Shown here one piece after another: positions 21,706 to 33,543 of a stretch of DNA of 64,000 nt. Made by a program: the position numbers and the translations under genes. Position 1 is the first letter of the stretch. Each line of letters opens with the position of its first letter. The DNA is from Mantis religiosa (Eukaryota; Arthropoda; Insecta; Mantodea; Mantidae). The notes beneath the pieces were generated by a model. It did no database searches, had not been told where the DNA came from, and was given only the letters and a program-made list of their open reading frames with translations. The stretch covers positions 2,601,063-2,665,062 of the forward strand of contig CM060958.1 in the NCBI GenBank assembly GCA_030765055.1, read 5' to 3'.

Positions 21706-21837
21706 TAGTAGTATTTATTCATCCTTTTGATCATAGTACATGATATAGGACACGTCAAGTACTTATAACTAAAAATTATACAATAAACATACACACAAGT
21801 TTAGAATGAAAATTCAGAAACTGCATGTACAATATAA

Positions 21838-22058
<221 letters not shown>

Positions 22059-22667
22059 TTACTTGTAGTTAACATATTCAAAAAATTCATCTATAATATA
22101 AAAACATTAACATCATTAACATTAACAAAGTTAATTGTCAAAGTAATCATAATATTCCTTTATGCTATAAAAACAATGGAGTGAGAGAAGTTTTTTGAGG
22201 CAAATTCTAAATCGATGCAGTGCAGGTATTTGCTTCTGATAATTGGGTAATTTATTATAAAGCTGGAGTCCAGTATATAAATTATACAAAACTTTTCAAA
22301 AGAACTAGTGCTATGTGTGATTACATGAAGGTTATCTTTTCTTCTGGTGTCATGAGAATGTATCTGTGAGTTTGTTGTGTACATATTGAGATTATTTTTT
22401 ATGTAGCATAATGTTTCATATATGTAAATACAGGGGAGGGGCAATATATTTAATTCCTTAAATAGTGGCCTACAACTGGTTCTTTTATTAACATGTAGCA
22501 TTATCTGAATTGCCCATTTTTGCATTTTAAAAATAGATTTTGCTCCTGTTGAATTACCTCAAAATAATATTCCAAAGCTAAGAACAGACTGAAAATATGC
22601 GTGGTATAAAGATAAAACTGATTTCAGGTCCATGACTTTTGAAATGTCTGTGATAGCATAAGTTATT

Positions 22668-23932
22668 TTACTCAGTTTTTGTGATAGCTTTTGAATGTGA
22701 GCTGACCACCCATACCCCTAGAAATTTTGTACTATTTGTGTATGAGATATATTTGCCCTGGAACTCTATAGAGGGATGACTGGCAAGTGTATTTTGTTTA
22801 TGATGAAACGCTATTGCTGTTGTTTTTTCTGTATTTATTAATAATCTATTAATGTTGAACCAGTTTAGCAATTCAGTCATTGTCTGTTCCATCTTAAATT
22901 TTAAGGACCTCAAGTTGTAACCAGAAATATATAAATTTGTATCATCAGCAAATAATGTTGGATAACTATTTTTTGCGGAACACTCTAGATCATTTATATA
23001 TATCAAAAATAAAACAGGTCCAAGAATTGAATCTTGGGGGACACCATATTGTATCGCAGCCATAGATGATAAATATGTTGTAATTTCATTTGTATTTACA
23101 TGTGTATAACTGATTTCTACTATCTGTTGTTGGGAAGTTAAATATTCTTTAAACCACTTGTTCGCTGTTCCACAGCTAGTTTTTCTAATAAAATGTTGTG
23201 ATCAATTAAGTCGAATGCCTTTGACAAATCTAAAAATATTCCAATATTTTCTTCTTTTTTATCTGCTATTGCTGTGTTTATTGACTTGTCGTTACGAAAT
23301 CCATGTTGTTTGTTATTATACTGTATTTACTGAGGAATGATGTAAGTCTGACATACATTACTTTTTCTATTAATTTTGAAAAAACGGATTATTAGTGATA
23401 CAGGTCTATAGTTACCTACATCAAATTCTTCCCCCTTCTTAAAGAGAGGTTTCACCTTAGCCACCTTCAATTTTTCTGGAAATTCGCCCGTTGACAGTGA
23501 GAGGTTTATTATGTAACATAGGGGTTTTATTATATTTTGGTAGCAGTTCTTTATAACACTGTCAGGAATTTCATCAATACCACAAGATGATTTACATTTC
23601 AAACCCTTGATTATGCTTTCCAGTTCCATTTCTGTGACTGGGGTTAAATACATACTATTGCATTGTTTTGGATATCTATTTGGCTGTGGGAAATCTTTCT
23701 TCAGGCTATCATGCGAACTATTTTGAACTATATTTGTGTAATAGTTATTAAAAAGATTGGCTACTTGTTTTGGGTCACTTATTTTAGTTCTCTTGTGTCT
23801 AAGATGTGTATTCTCAGTGATATTCTTATCTTGTTTAATTTCTCGTTTAATTAAGGTCCACATGGCTTTTGATTTATTTTGTGATTCATGTATAAACCTT
23901 GCATTACGTAGTTTTTGTGCTTCAACCAACAC
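22668..23932 (-). pseudogene. LINE-2w reverse transcriptase pieces
   Basis: 23932-23327 has NNYYTNIVQNS, KSSCGIDEIPDSVIKN, KVKPLFKKGE and NYRPVSL. 23063-22668 has YGVPQDSILGPVLFLIYIND and LFADDTN (catalytic FADD) with TKFLGV. About 260 bp between them is frameshifted. VPQD instead of VPQG is a damaging change in a conserved loop. Confidence 0.9.
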
Positions 23933-24377
23933 TTTGGTATATATATGTTTGTATTTTTTATAGTAGGTTTTGAATTATTTTGAAACATTTCCAGCTTTTA
24001 TGATTCTAGTAAGAAATTTCATTCTGTGACTTGAATTTATAATACCAGGTGTTATCCATTTATTTTTTGGTTGCCGAATTGGCACTCTTGTTTTCGGTAA
24101 AGCTGTTTGAAAGCAATAATTGAAAGTATTAAAAAACTCATTATATGCATCATCTACTGTCTGGTGTTGGTATACTAGATCCTATGACTGTTTTTGTAGT
24201 AAGTAATTTAAATAATCTAAGTTATTTTCTTTGATCATCCTTATGTATTTATAACCAAGCGTTGTGTTCGGTAACCTACATCTGATTTTGCTTTGAATAC
24301 ATATAAGTGGTCTGAAAATCCTGTGTCAATTACCTGCAAGCTATACTCCCATAGTGTTTTGTTTATAATAATTTGGT

Positions 24378-24857
24378 CTAGTGTTGTTTGACTCTAGTGG
24401 GCACAAATACTACTGGCTCCATTCCAAATGAATTTAGCATACACATTAGCTCTGGTTTTGGTGTGTTATCTAGAAAGTTAACATTTAAATCACCTATAAT
24501 TATACGTTTCTTTGCTTTGTTTAATGCTGTTTGATTTATTATTTCCAAGCAGTCAATAAGCAAGGCAGGGCTACTGTTAGGGGGCCTATATATACAAGTA
24601 ATTAATAAATTGAAATGTGTTAGTTCTACTGTGCAAGACTCAAATTTTCCTTCAATATTTAAATCTGAGAAATATGTGTAAGGTTTAGCCACTATATTGG
24701 AATTTACATATATACATGTACCTCCATGCTTTATAGTTTTCCTACAGAATTTAATTATTAAATGAAAATTAGGTATAGTGAAAAATTCAATTTCATTTTC
24801 ATTTAACCAGTGCTCAGAGATACAGATTACATCTAAATCCCTGTGGTCATGCAGCAA
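24378..24857 (-). pseudogene. LINE-2w apurinic endonuclease domain
   Basis: ICISEHWLNENEI carries the catalytic Glu region (SEHW), GGTCIYVNSNI and CIYRPPNSS are standard blocks, and IIIGDLNVNF holds the catalytic Asp/Asn (GDLN). The domain ends at a frameshift near 24390. Confidence 0.88.
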
Positions 24858-25681
24858 TGTTTCTAAATTAGCTTTTTTATTCCTTAAACTTTGAAAATTC
24901 TGATGAAATATTTTAAGTGGTCTACCTGCACTGTATTTTGTATTTATAAAAAATCATCTACATCCTTGGCATCTTGTGTTTCTGGGTCATCTGCACTCAC
25001 AAGTTCTTCACGAGATAATACTACTGCCACATCTTTTATAGCATTTATGTCATCTACACTTGTCGGTTCATCTTCATTTATCACTTGCACTATAGTTTTG
25101 CAGAGAAGCCTTTTACCGCCTTTATTGAAATGCATGCCATGCAACGTGTGAAATTTGCCACATGGCACCAATGTTTAACTTTGGACCAAGAAAGGGTTGT
25201 TTCCCCAAACTGTGGGAGTAACTGACGGCGAATTTCAGTTGTACCAACATTTTCATTGACAAGAAACTTGATTATTATTCGCTGTGCAACAGCTGGATGC
25301 ATCTCTCCCTCAGACATCTCGGCAGTAACTGAGGGACAGAGCCAAACGAGTTCCCAAGACCTCTGTCCCCTTCCAGGGACCTCACTGCATGTGCTGTAAA
25401 AGCCTCCAACCCATACAGCACTCTATGCGTGTGCAGTAAACAAAGTCCTGTTAATATTTGATTGCCCCTTGTATCTACTTGTGTAACCATAGAAAACCAA
25501 ACAGACCTCAGAAATGTTCTCTTCTCCAATGTTTACTATGACGTCACAGCATATTAACAACCTTTATCACTCTTGTAGCTAGTAGGAAATGTGTAACGAA
25601 ATCCTTTTTGTACATTCATATATTTAATTAACAAAGAAATAGAAAAATATGTTGATGTTAAGTTAACTTTTGAAACAACAG

Positions 25682-25918
25682 GTTTACGATGAGATGAGCC
25701 AAAGGTCCACATTTGGTAGCAAGATGAAGTTTGCCCTGACTCAACTGTCGCACGACATGCAGACCAGGAGAGAGCATATAGAGGCAGCAGTCAGCTCCAT
25801 CTACAACATCTTTGACACACTAATTCAACACAAACCCACGGCAACTCTGCTCAAAGGAAGGATTAGACTGATCAGACCTAACGGCACGGAGGCAGATGAT
25901 CACTGTGGTCTTAGTCAG
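25682..25918 (+). CDS. FAS-like exon 6 of window (TE lid)
   Basis: The 79-codon exon is phase 0 on both sides (AAACAACAG acceptor, CAG|GTAAAG donor). It is helical and charged (MKFALTQLSHDMQTRREHIE), then KPTATLLKGRIRLIRPNG and HCGLSQ. This matches the helical insertion and the KLKSKVTLIKP-type strand of the FAS thioesterase, ending at the conserved GLSQ turn. Confidence 0.8.
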
Positions 25919-26241
25919 GTAAAGCTAATTCTGAGCAAGGTAACATAAGCAATTTCATTCAGGAAGTCTGGCTTTCTTCACTGTCCCAAAATGAAATGCT
26001 TGGTTCAATAATTTGATCTTTAAATTTACTCTCATCCCTTTGATTACCCCAAACAAAGTTTGCAGTGGTTTATAAGTTCCACAAAGAGAACATAAACCGT
26101 TGAACAAGAAAAGGAATTTAATGAAATTGATTGCTTTGAAATTTGGTACAAATATGAGGTAAGCCTAATTAAACAAGTTTTGAGTCACTTTACATCTGAA
26201 TTATTCTGAACAAAAACTAAACCTTACCAAAAAGAAAGAAA
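25919..26241. other. FAS intron, nothing recognised
   Basis: AT-rich sequence up to the target duplication of the next SINE. Confidence 0.5.
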
Positions 26242-26256
26242 CATGCTATAATCTAT

Positions 26257-26427
26257 TTTAGTTAATTGATGGAAATTAATCATTTCTCCACACTAGCCGT
26301 TTATAGGCTAAGGATAGAGTCAACATGAAAAATTCAATGCCACGGCCGGGATTTAATGTCAGGAGATCCAGGAGATCCGTGGTTCAAATCCCGGCCATGG
26401 CATTGAATTTTTCATGTTGACTCTATC
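26257..26427. mobile_element. Short foldback SINE with perfect target duplication
   Basis: Two inverted SINE arms meet in the middle of the tRNA-like head. CATGCTATAATCTAT (15 bp) repeats at 26242-26256 and 26428-26442. The perfect duplication shows that the inverted structure inserted as one unit. Confidence 0.8.
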
Positions 26428-26509
26428 CATGCTATAATCTATCTTATTATGCCATAATTCGTTTTAATGTATCAAACAAACACAATTGTAGTTTCTCCAA
26501 GCTCTCTGT

Positions 26510-26747
26510 CACGCTGTGGCTCAGTGGTTGGCTCTCACCAAGGCGGCACGGGTTCGATCCCAGGCGACCGCGAAGTGAGATTTGTGGTGGACAACACGGC
26601 GCTGGGGCAGGTTTTCTCCAGGACCTCCGGTTTCCCCCGCCATGTCATTCCACCGGTGCTCCATCTTCATCTCATGTACCATCAGTGTTACCACCTGCGG
26701 TGCTGTATGTAGTAAAAGCGGGCGTTAAACACCACACATTTCAGTTT
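26510..26747 (+). mobile_element. tRNA-derived SINE (Se1)
   Basis: The A-box region GTGGCTCAGTGGTTGG and B-box GGTTCGATCCC start it; the body has GTTTTCTCCAGGACCTCCGG and ends AAAGCGGGCGTTAAACACC. TCCAAGCTCTCTGT (26496-26509, 26748-26761) is the target duplication. The TTTTCTCC...TCCGGTTTCCCCC block resembles a widespread invertebrate SINE central domain (from memory). Confidence 0.88.
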
Positions 26748-26761
26748 TCCAAGCTCTCTGT

Positions 26762-27484
26762 ATCTTGTACTCATTTGAACATAAAAAAAAATAAATTGCA
26801 GTTTTATTTTAAATACCTCTAAATTCCCAAGAACAGGAATTGCAATACAAAATATAGCAATAAAACTCCACTTAAGTGAAACAATTGTCATGTTGGTATT
26901 ATTTAAATCATGAAACAATGAACTTCCCTCTAAAAGGTTTAAGTTGCATATGTCCACAAACTTATTTGCCGTCATTGACTGTTATAACAGAATGCTGGAA
27001 TACGTTAAACACCCATAAACAAATAACTAAGGAATAGCTTCTTTTTTGTGGTTTCATAAGCCAAAGAAATTCTTAATAGTGGCAAACTACCGTGGAGTAT
27101 GTTGGTATGTTTACAAACAACTACAGCAGTGTCACCTATCTGCAAACTTTGATAATGTGAGGCACACAGTGTTGTTCCTACTACTGCCTATTCCACACTC
27201 ATTTTGGAGCATTTTATATGCAACTGTATTGGCGGTAAAAACTATCTGTATGTGTCACATAGCCTAGCAACTATTTCTATATATTTTTTCAGTGTCATTT
27301 CGAAACATCCTGTATACAGTCATAAAAATATATGGCAACCCATTCGCAGGTTCTCTGTGCCAACAATCCTTAGCTTTTTCTCTCAGACAGGTGGCAGGCA
27401 TATCTAGTGAAAATGTCACTCAGTGGCCTCATCACAGCAGCAATATACTCTTATGTACCACAGAAATATAAAAATCACTAGGCA
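26762..27484. other. FAS intron, nothing recognised
   Basis: Several open stretches of 60-95 codons exist on both strands but match nothing I know and lack splice-phase support. Confidence 0.5.
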
Positions 27485-27790
27485 ATTTAAGTTAATTGCT
27501 GGAAATTAATCATTTCTTTATACTAGCCATATATAGGCTAAGGTTTTGGACAGATAGTCAACATAAACAATTCAATGCCACAGCCAGGATATGAACCATG
27601 GATCTCCTGGTTTCTGTCCAGTCACTCTATCCCATTGAGCTACCATGGACAACTTGCCGTCATAACAGAATTTAATGTCAGGACGGTACATTGGCCATGG
27701 TAGCTCAGTGGGTAAGAGCAACTGGACAGAAACCAGGAGATCCATGGTTCAAATCCTGGCTGTGGCATTGAAGTGTTCATGTTGACTATG
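27485..27790. mobile_element. Foldback SINE copy
   Basis: Inverted arms with tRNA-like heads: minus near 27580-27650, plus at 27692-27766 with acceptor GCCATGG, A-box TAGCTCAGTGGGTAAGAG and B-box GGTTCAAATCC. The acceptor stem 3' side is mutated. No clear target duplication. Confidence 0.75.
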
Positions 27791-27804
27791 CTAACAAATG
27801 TTTT

Positions 27805-28140
27805 CAGTTCAATTTATTTTCATCCTTTTAATTACAATTTATAGGACACATCATAATATAAACTATTTACATTATATACAAAATCTTAGTTACATATTCC
27901 ATACTTAAATTCCTCTACACTATAAAATGCCTTTTCAGTTAAGTACTTTTTTTTAAGGTTTTCATCATTTCCTTTACTTGGTTTATGTTTTTTATTTCAT
28001 TTGGTACTTACTGAATAACTCCCTACCATTTCTACTGCTCAGTTCCTTTTAGTGTTGTTCTTTAGTAATTATTATTTCTCAAACTGTGAGTATGTATTAC
28101 ACAGAAAATGAAGCTAGTTACAGTGGAATAATAAATATAA
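27805..28140 (-). mobile_element. LINE 3' UTR fragment
   Basis: TTTTCATCCTTTTAATTACA and TATAGGACACATCATAATAT match the sequence beside LINE-2w's 3' end (about 21717-21760). It is a short 5'-truncated LINE copy in the last FAS intron. Confidence 0.6.
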
Positions 28141-28141
28141 T

Positions 28142-28276
28142 ACAAATAAAGTATTTAGTGATTATTTTCCACTTATCTTAAGAAGTTGATGACAAAACTT
28201 CTATCTTCAAATAGAAGACTTACTTACATCAACTTCTTAAGATAAGTGGAAAATAATCACTAAATATTTTATTTGT
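28142..28276. repeat. Hairpin with 49-bp arms
   Basis: Left arm 28142-28190 and right arm 28228-28276 are nearly perfect inverted copies (one mismatch seen) around a 37-bp centre that holds its own small hairpin (CTTCTAT/ATAGAAG). It may be a small foldback element. Confidence 0.8.
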
Positions 28277-28610
28277 ATTATATGTAAGTGTGTATATTGC
28301 AATTCCTTTGGTATCTTTTATGTACAATTGTTTTTATGCTTCATTAGATATGTATGGAACTGTTAAAATCTTTAGTTCTTTAAATAGGTTTCTACATGTC
28401 TGTCTTATTACTTTTGCTATTATTTTAACAGATTTCTTGTGTAATTTCAGCACTTTTCCCATAACTTATATGCGAGAATAAAACCTGCTTCATTGTTTTT
28501 CTGTCCACTGAATTCCTTATCTGTCTTATTCACTCCAATGCAAACGTAATATATTGTGCAGTACATAAGATTATTGAATTACATTACATTAAGTATTCTT
28601 TTTGTTTCAG

Positions 28611-28712
28611 ATCTTCAAACAAACTGTCGCTGTTCATACGGTTAAAGCTGCACACCAGGAAATGTTCTCATGTGATGAAACAGCAACTATCATCAATGAA
28701 CATACTTACTGA
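28611..28712 (+). CDS. FAS-like last exon (TE catalytic His, stop)
   Basis: After TTTGTTTCAG the frame reads IFKQTVAVHTVKAAHQEMF and ends IINEHTY before TGA at 28710-28712. The His of KAAHQEM falls where the family has the triad His (GDH). The tail is slightly shorter than in vertebrate FAS. Confidence 0.75.
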   Translation: MFKQTVAVHTVKAAHQEMFSCDETATIINEHTY

Positions 28713-28749
28713 GCTTTATGCTTTAATATATAAACAAAATTATAATTTA

Positions 28750-28755
28750 AATAAA
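28750..28755 (+). terminator. Polyadenylation signal of the FAS-like gene
   Basis: AATAAA lies 38 bp after the stop codon in AT-rich sequence. A second AATAAA follows near 28818 and could serve instead. Confidence 0.5.
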
Positions 28756-28970
28756 TATATTATATCAACAAAAATACTATTTAAATATATATTTAATCTA
28801 AAAAACGGTATTTCATTTAAATAAAAATTCCTTGGCTTTTAGTGATGTAACTACTAACCTATAGGGAAATGCAGCCAACATATTCTATGATGAGATAAAA
28901 TAACTTGTAATAGCAAATGTAAGTCAAAATTTGGTGAATTATTATAACTGAAAGTAGGTACAACATACAG

Positions 28971-29410
28971 CTGGTTCCATAAGCGAAAGTAGGTCAAATT
29001 TTAAGGCTGGTTTCCAACAGCAAAAGTGGGTCAAATTTAAGGCTGGTTTCCATAAGCAAAATTAAATCAATTTTAAGTCTGGTTTCCATCAACAAAAGTG
29101 GGACCAATATAAGGTTGGTTTGCATAAGCAAAATTAAATCAATTTTAAGGTTGGTTTCCATCAGCAAGATTTAATCAATTTTAAGGCTGGTTTCCATCAG
29201 CAAAAGTAGATCAAGTTTAAGGCTGGTTTTCATCAGAAATATTTAGTCAAATATAAGGCTGGTTTCCATCAGCAAAGTATATCAAATTTAAGGCTGGTTT
29301 CCATCAGAAAAATTTAGTCAAATATAAGGCTGGTTTTCATGAGCAAAATTAGGTCAAATTTAAGGCTGGTTTCTATCAGCAAAAGTAGGTCAATTTTAAG
29401 GCTGGTTTCC
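28971..29410. repeat. Degenerate 37-bp tandem repeat between the two genes
   Basis: About twelve copies of a 36-38 bp unit with the core AAGGCTGGTTTCCATCAGC occur in direct orientation. Units differ at several positions, so the array is old. It fills most of the gap between the converging 3' ends. Confidence 0.85.
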
Positions 29411-29515
29411 TTTTCAGGGGAAAATGTACCAATACTTTTTGATAATTTCTCAGATGACCTTTGTATTGCGCTAAGTATTGAAGCTGTTAGTAAAAAACTG
29501 CAAGCAGTGAGTGCC

Positions 29516-29521
29516 TTTAAT
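29516..29521 (-). terminator. Probable polyadenylation signal of TUBGCP6
   Basis: ATTAAA on the minus strand lies 61 bp past the TUBGCP6 stop codon. It is the nearest canonical or near-canonical signal. Confidence 0.45.
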
Positions 29522-29582
29522 AAAAGTATAAATAAATACAGAACATTTTGACAGTTAACAATAAGTTAAGACAACAGTGCAG

Positions 29583-29877
29583 CTAATAATACGGAGGATA
29601 GAAACCGTTAATGTTCAACATCTGAAGTAGATCCCACAAGTGAGGCAGGTAGCCTGTGTTGGCGAGCTTGGTAGCAAACTTGAACATGAACACAGCGATG
29701 TTATGGAAGCACGTGTAGATCTCCTCAAGTGTTGAGAAATGCGGATGTCTGTATTCGTTTGTCCCACTAACTTGTTGCCAACTGTGGGAACTCAGCTGTT
29801 TATGAAACTTGAGAATCATTTTGAATAAGTCTGACAAAGCCTTCTGGATACCTGCACACTGTTTGTTCAGCAGACAC
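29583..29877 (-). CDS. TUBGCP6: TUBGCP6 last exon (C-terminal end)
   Basis: After GTTGACAG one base completes an Arg codon, then CLLNKQCAGIQKALSDLFKM, FHNIAVFMFKFATKLAN and TGYLPHLWDLLQMLNINGFY follow, and TAG at 29583-29585. This is the terminal helix bundle of the GCP fold. Confidence 0.88.
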
Positions 29878-30142
29878 CTGTCAACAATAATGTTCACAAA
29901 CAATTAAGAAGTCTAAACTTACCTAAAATGCTTACACATATACTAGAGATATTCTACTGAGTGGTTGTTCTATGATCACATGCAGTTCACTCACTAGCAG
30001 GGAATGACTCATTCTGAGCCAGACCTAAGATTTAAGAAAGTTTTCGGAACATATTTTAGCATCTCATAACAGATGCAACATACAAAACTTAATTTTAAGT
30101 TGAACTAGTACTCAATGCTCCATATATTGCAAGTGATTACCT

Positions 30143-30182
30143 AGAATGCGTTTCATTAGGATCTTCCTAACATCCTCAGCTA
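30143..30182 (-). ncRNA. Hammerhead motif, PLE-B (30 kb)
   Basis: Minus strand: CTGAGGA (30179-30173), T, GTTAGGA/TCCTAAT (G-U at the base), loop AGA, GAA, ACGCAT, T, C. One base departs from the ACGCGT palindrome. Confidence 0.7.
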
Positions 30183-30560
30183 ATGTTGACTGTTGAATTT
30201 TGATTTGGTGAACTCTTTGGAGGGGATAGGAGTGTCTCTGTTGATATCTTGACGTTTCTAAAATGCTCTTCAAGCTATTTTGTTTTGCCAATTAAATCTT
30301 ATCATACCCTTTGCAATTCATCTGGTACACACCTGAGTTTCAGGAATAAAGAAACAGACAAATCAGGAGTAGCATACCATTTTTGGAATAAGAATAACGA
30401 CACAACAAGAAATCCACTTAAAAAGTGTTCAGGGTCCAACTGCATTAGCCAGGTGGGAACAGTTATTCATAAAGTATCATGAAAGAAAGCTGTTCAATTT
30501 TGACATCACCTTTGAAGGGAACCCAAACTTCAAGTTCATCAAGATACCAACAGAGATGCC

Positions 30561-30818
30561 CGGCTGCGCCGTGGCTCAGTGGTTAGACCACTTGGCTCCC
30601 ACCAAAGGCTGCCCGGGTTCGATCCGAAGCGACCGCAAAGTGCGATTTATGATGGACAACACGGCGCTGGGGCGGGTTTTCTCCAGGACCTCCAGTTTCC
30701 CCCGCCATCTCATTCCACCGTTGCCCCATCTTCATCTCGTGTATCACCAGTGTCACCGCCTGCGGTGCCGTATGTAGTAAAAGCGGGCGTTGAACACCAC
30801 ACATTTCATTTCATTTTT
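30561..30818 (+). mobile_element. tRNA-derived SINE (Se2) inside PLE-B
   Basis: A-box CGTGGCTCAGTGGTTAGACC and B-box GGTTCGATCC start it; the body is as in Se1, ending GCGGGCGTTGAACACC and CATTTCATTTCATTTTT. AACAGAGATGCC at 30549-30560 and 30819-30830 is the target duplication. Confidence 0.88.
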
Positions 30819-31049
30819 AACAGAGATGCCTCTATCACCTCCAAGGAGTTCATCAAACAGTTGACATCAGCTGATGTTGGGAAGTTCCTAACAAAATGTG
30901 TTCTAGGTAAACACTAGCAATATGTGGAACATGGAGTACTAGTTTGACTAAAAATTATATTGATTTTGTGCTTCATTGTATCATAGTCCTCGCTCATTAA
31001 GAAGACTGAACTTATTTTGCACTACACTAAGAGATTAGATAAACAATTT

Positions 31050-31290
31050 AGACAGTGATCAAATGTACGTTGGCAAGACTAAAATAATGGTCCCAATGTA
31101 TAAAATACAAACAAGGAAAACCCAATCTTAGCAGCACACTTCTGGAACAACCCGCAAGTCAACCTCCTTACGGCTGTCATTATGGGAAAACACTGACATT
31201 ACAAAAAACAAGGATGAAATTACGAACTTCACACAGCTCAGTAAGTTCATATCACCACCATAAGAGAGCTCCACCATCAGCTGACATCTG
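31050..31290 (+). pseudogene. Possible PLE endonuclease fossil
   Basis: MYVGKTK followed later by AAHFWNN recalls the YIGKTK and AAHFW blocks of the PLE endonuclease, with stops. Weak. Confidence 0.35.
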
Positions 31291-31382
31291 ATCACTGAAT
31301 TTACAAAAATAAGTGAGGTAGTGTAAACATAACTGGCATTCACTTAATATTACCACAAAAGGTTCGGTGCAGAGAGATAAGC

Positions 31383-31771
31383 GTGGCTTGTGTACACAAA
31401 GAGCCGACAAATAAAAGATAGCGGAGATAAAGGACTTACTGGCACAGATTAAGTTACGCTTCTGGAAGGTTCGATGCCTTGTTTATTCCAGAAATATTTA
31501 GTGATTGTTACAGAACAGTCCCGAATTATCAATGAGGTATTTAAGAAGGCGATGACAGAGTATACAGTTGTAGAGTGTTGTAACAAGAGATGGTGTAGTA
31601 AACGGATATAATCAGAACACTGTTGTGGTCATCGACCTTGGTAGATTGTGATTGTGTATGTGACGTAATGCTGCTACGTGAGAATTGAACAGAGTGCATT
31701 TCTACAGAAATAAAGAACATTTGGAATTGCTGCAAACTGGACTTTTAATTTTACGAACCCACAAAGTCACA
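31383..31771 (+). mobile_element. Solo LTR (Lt1), left-truncated
   Basis: It matches the LTR at 32460-32873 (ACACAAAGAGCCG, CTTGTTTATTCCAGAAATAT, GAAATAAAGAACATTT) and ends AAAGTCACA. The AATAAA inside is the LTR polyadenylation signal. It lies in the last TUBGCP6 intron. Confidence 0.75.
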
Positions 31772-31973
31772 GTATTGATAGAAAACAATAATGTAACCAT
31801 TTTTGAACAGGCAAGCTTAAATATCAGATTCTTCTCTTTTGGGGAGGTTTTACTGTATAATAAAATATAAATGGATTTTATTTGATTTCAGAATTATGGT
31901 ATTCTAAAAGTATCAAGTGTCCCCCTTGTACTTTATGTTAAAGCTAACATTCTGGATAAACGTAATCAAGTAC

Positions 31974-32257
31974 CTGAAGCGAACACTCTTCACGTAGTTG
32001 ACATGTGTCCTGTACAGATCCTCAAGGGTTTGAGCTCGCTGAAGACTTCTCTGAAACTCGACCCAGCTCCCCTGTATGGCTGTGGATGTCACATAGTTCT
32101 GAAGTGCACGCACAAAGTGGGTCATTTCATAACGATGTAACTGCACACAGTGATACTGATAAGAATTCTGGACTCCAGCATCAATGTGCTTCAGGAGATG
32201 AAAGTCTTCTTCCAGGACCCATGAGATGCGCCGCAGACGTAGCAGGAATGAGAATAC
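31974..32257 (-). CDS. TUBGCP6: TUBGCP6 exon f (C-terminal GRIP domain, middle)
   Basis: The exon begins VFSFLLRLRRISWVLEEDFH and includes QLHRYEMTHFVRALQNYV and LEDLYRTHVNYVK, conserved helices of the GCP C-terminal domain. It enters phase 0 and ends TTCAG|GTACTT in phase 2. Two solo LTRs of one family flank it in the neighbouring introns. Confidence 0.9.
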
Positions 32258-32459
32258 CTAACAAAAATTTCCACATTCATTGAAGTTTTGAGTCAAAGTA
32301 ATGAATTTTTATATGACATTCAAGGAAACTCCATACTTAGGTACATAAATCCTACAATCTATACAAACACATAACATTATCTGAAAACTACGCCTCTATA
32401 TTGAACATTTGTCATTATTTTTATTTTGTTAAGAAAAAAATACTAAATGGTTAAGATAT

Positions 32460-32873
32460 TGTCACGAAGCCGTTATCTATGATAGCGCAGCTAGTGTACA
32501 CAAAGAGCCGGCAAATAAAGATAGCTGAGATAAAGGACTAGCCGGCATAGATTAAGTTATGCTTCTGGAAGGTGATAGAACGTTCAAGGTCTTGTTTATT
32601 CCAGAAATATCTCATGATTGTTACAGAACAGTCTCGAATTTACCAATGAGGTATTTAAGAAGGCGACGACTCACCAAGAGAAGTCGAAGCAGTAAACAGG
32701 TAGAGTGTTGTTTGTAACGAGAGCTGATGTTATTGTCATCGACCTTGGTAGAGTGTGTAGTGTACGTGACGTAATGTTGTTACGTGAGAATTGAACTGTG
32801 TATTTCTACGGAAATAAAGAACATTTAGAATTTCTGCAAATTGGACTTTTAATTCTACAAACCCACAGTCACA
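32460..32873 (+). mobile_element. Solo LTR (Lt2)
   Basis: It starts TGTCACGAAGCC, ends CCCACAGTCACA, and is flanked by ATAT (32456-32459, 32874-32877). It is 414 bp and contains GAAATAAAGAACATTT. Same family and orientation as Lt1, on the other side of TUBGCP6 exon f. Confidence 0.82.
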
Positions 32874-33126
32874 ATATTTTCTCTTGAATTTTCTGGGAAT
32901 AGTCTCTGAAGAACTCCTCTTTCTGAAACAGTTTTGCAAAACTGGTAAACCATAAGAGTTAGAAACAATTTTACTATACAAAAAATCCACATCTTATTAA
33001 AACACATTCATAACAACTGTTTTTAAGCATTTACCATTTCCAAGTTATTGGTTTGAATTCTGTAATACTTATATCTTTCTTGAAATATTAAGATGATTAG
33101 TTTTTCATAATGTGAAGCCAGCATAT

Positions 33127-33516
33127 TGTTACGCAAGCGGCGAACTCGCGATGCTGATCAATAAATGCAGGCCGGTGGAGGGAAGGGAGACAGGAGGGGT
33201 GGCTGGGTCTTCGTTTACCCCTCCTCCTACCGCTTAAAGGAGCACGAAGCTTTGAGAATGTTTTCCACCTCCATAAAAGGAAGTCTCGGGAAACTTCGGG
33301 CCGATCAATACCAGCAAGGCAACGGGCAGTTGAGTTGATGAGTTGTGGCATGCGGTGCGTAAGGAGCGCCCAGTGTACGTGGAAAGAACGAACTCGCTTA
33401 GTTGTAATTGTGTACATTACGAAATTTTAATTGTGACATTGGAATAAGGTGGAAATAAAGAACATTTTGAGTGGTGTAATTGAACTTTTTTTTATTTCAC
33501 GAACCCACCAGTCACA
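33127..33516 (+). repeat. Gypsy left LTR
   Basis: 390 bp, TGTTAC...GTCACA; contains TATAAAA-like CATAAAAGG (about 33274) and GGAAATAAAGAACATTT with AATAAA near its 3' end. Confidence 0.9.
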
Positions 33517-33543
33517 ACTGGCGTCAGGAGTAGAATAACTGCC

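Larger units (their letters stand above)
30100..30955. mobile_element. PLE family B inverted pair, with SINE insertion
   Basis: A minus piece (30100-30341, 3' end outward with a hammerhead) joins a plus piece from 30342 (ETDKSGVAYHFWNKN, ending with a decayed 3' end). A SINE splits the plus piece at 30561. Both pieces are 5'-truncated and carry only endonuclease-end sequence with stops. Confidence 0.75.

Noticed and set aside
26688..27407. Frames of 67-95 codons in the FAS intron
   Set aside because: No family match, no splice-phase support, no repeat evidence.
29339..29551. Small gene between FAS and TUBGCP6
   Set aside because: The frame is made from the 37-bp tandem repeat plus flank, with no recognised motif.
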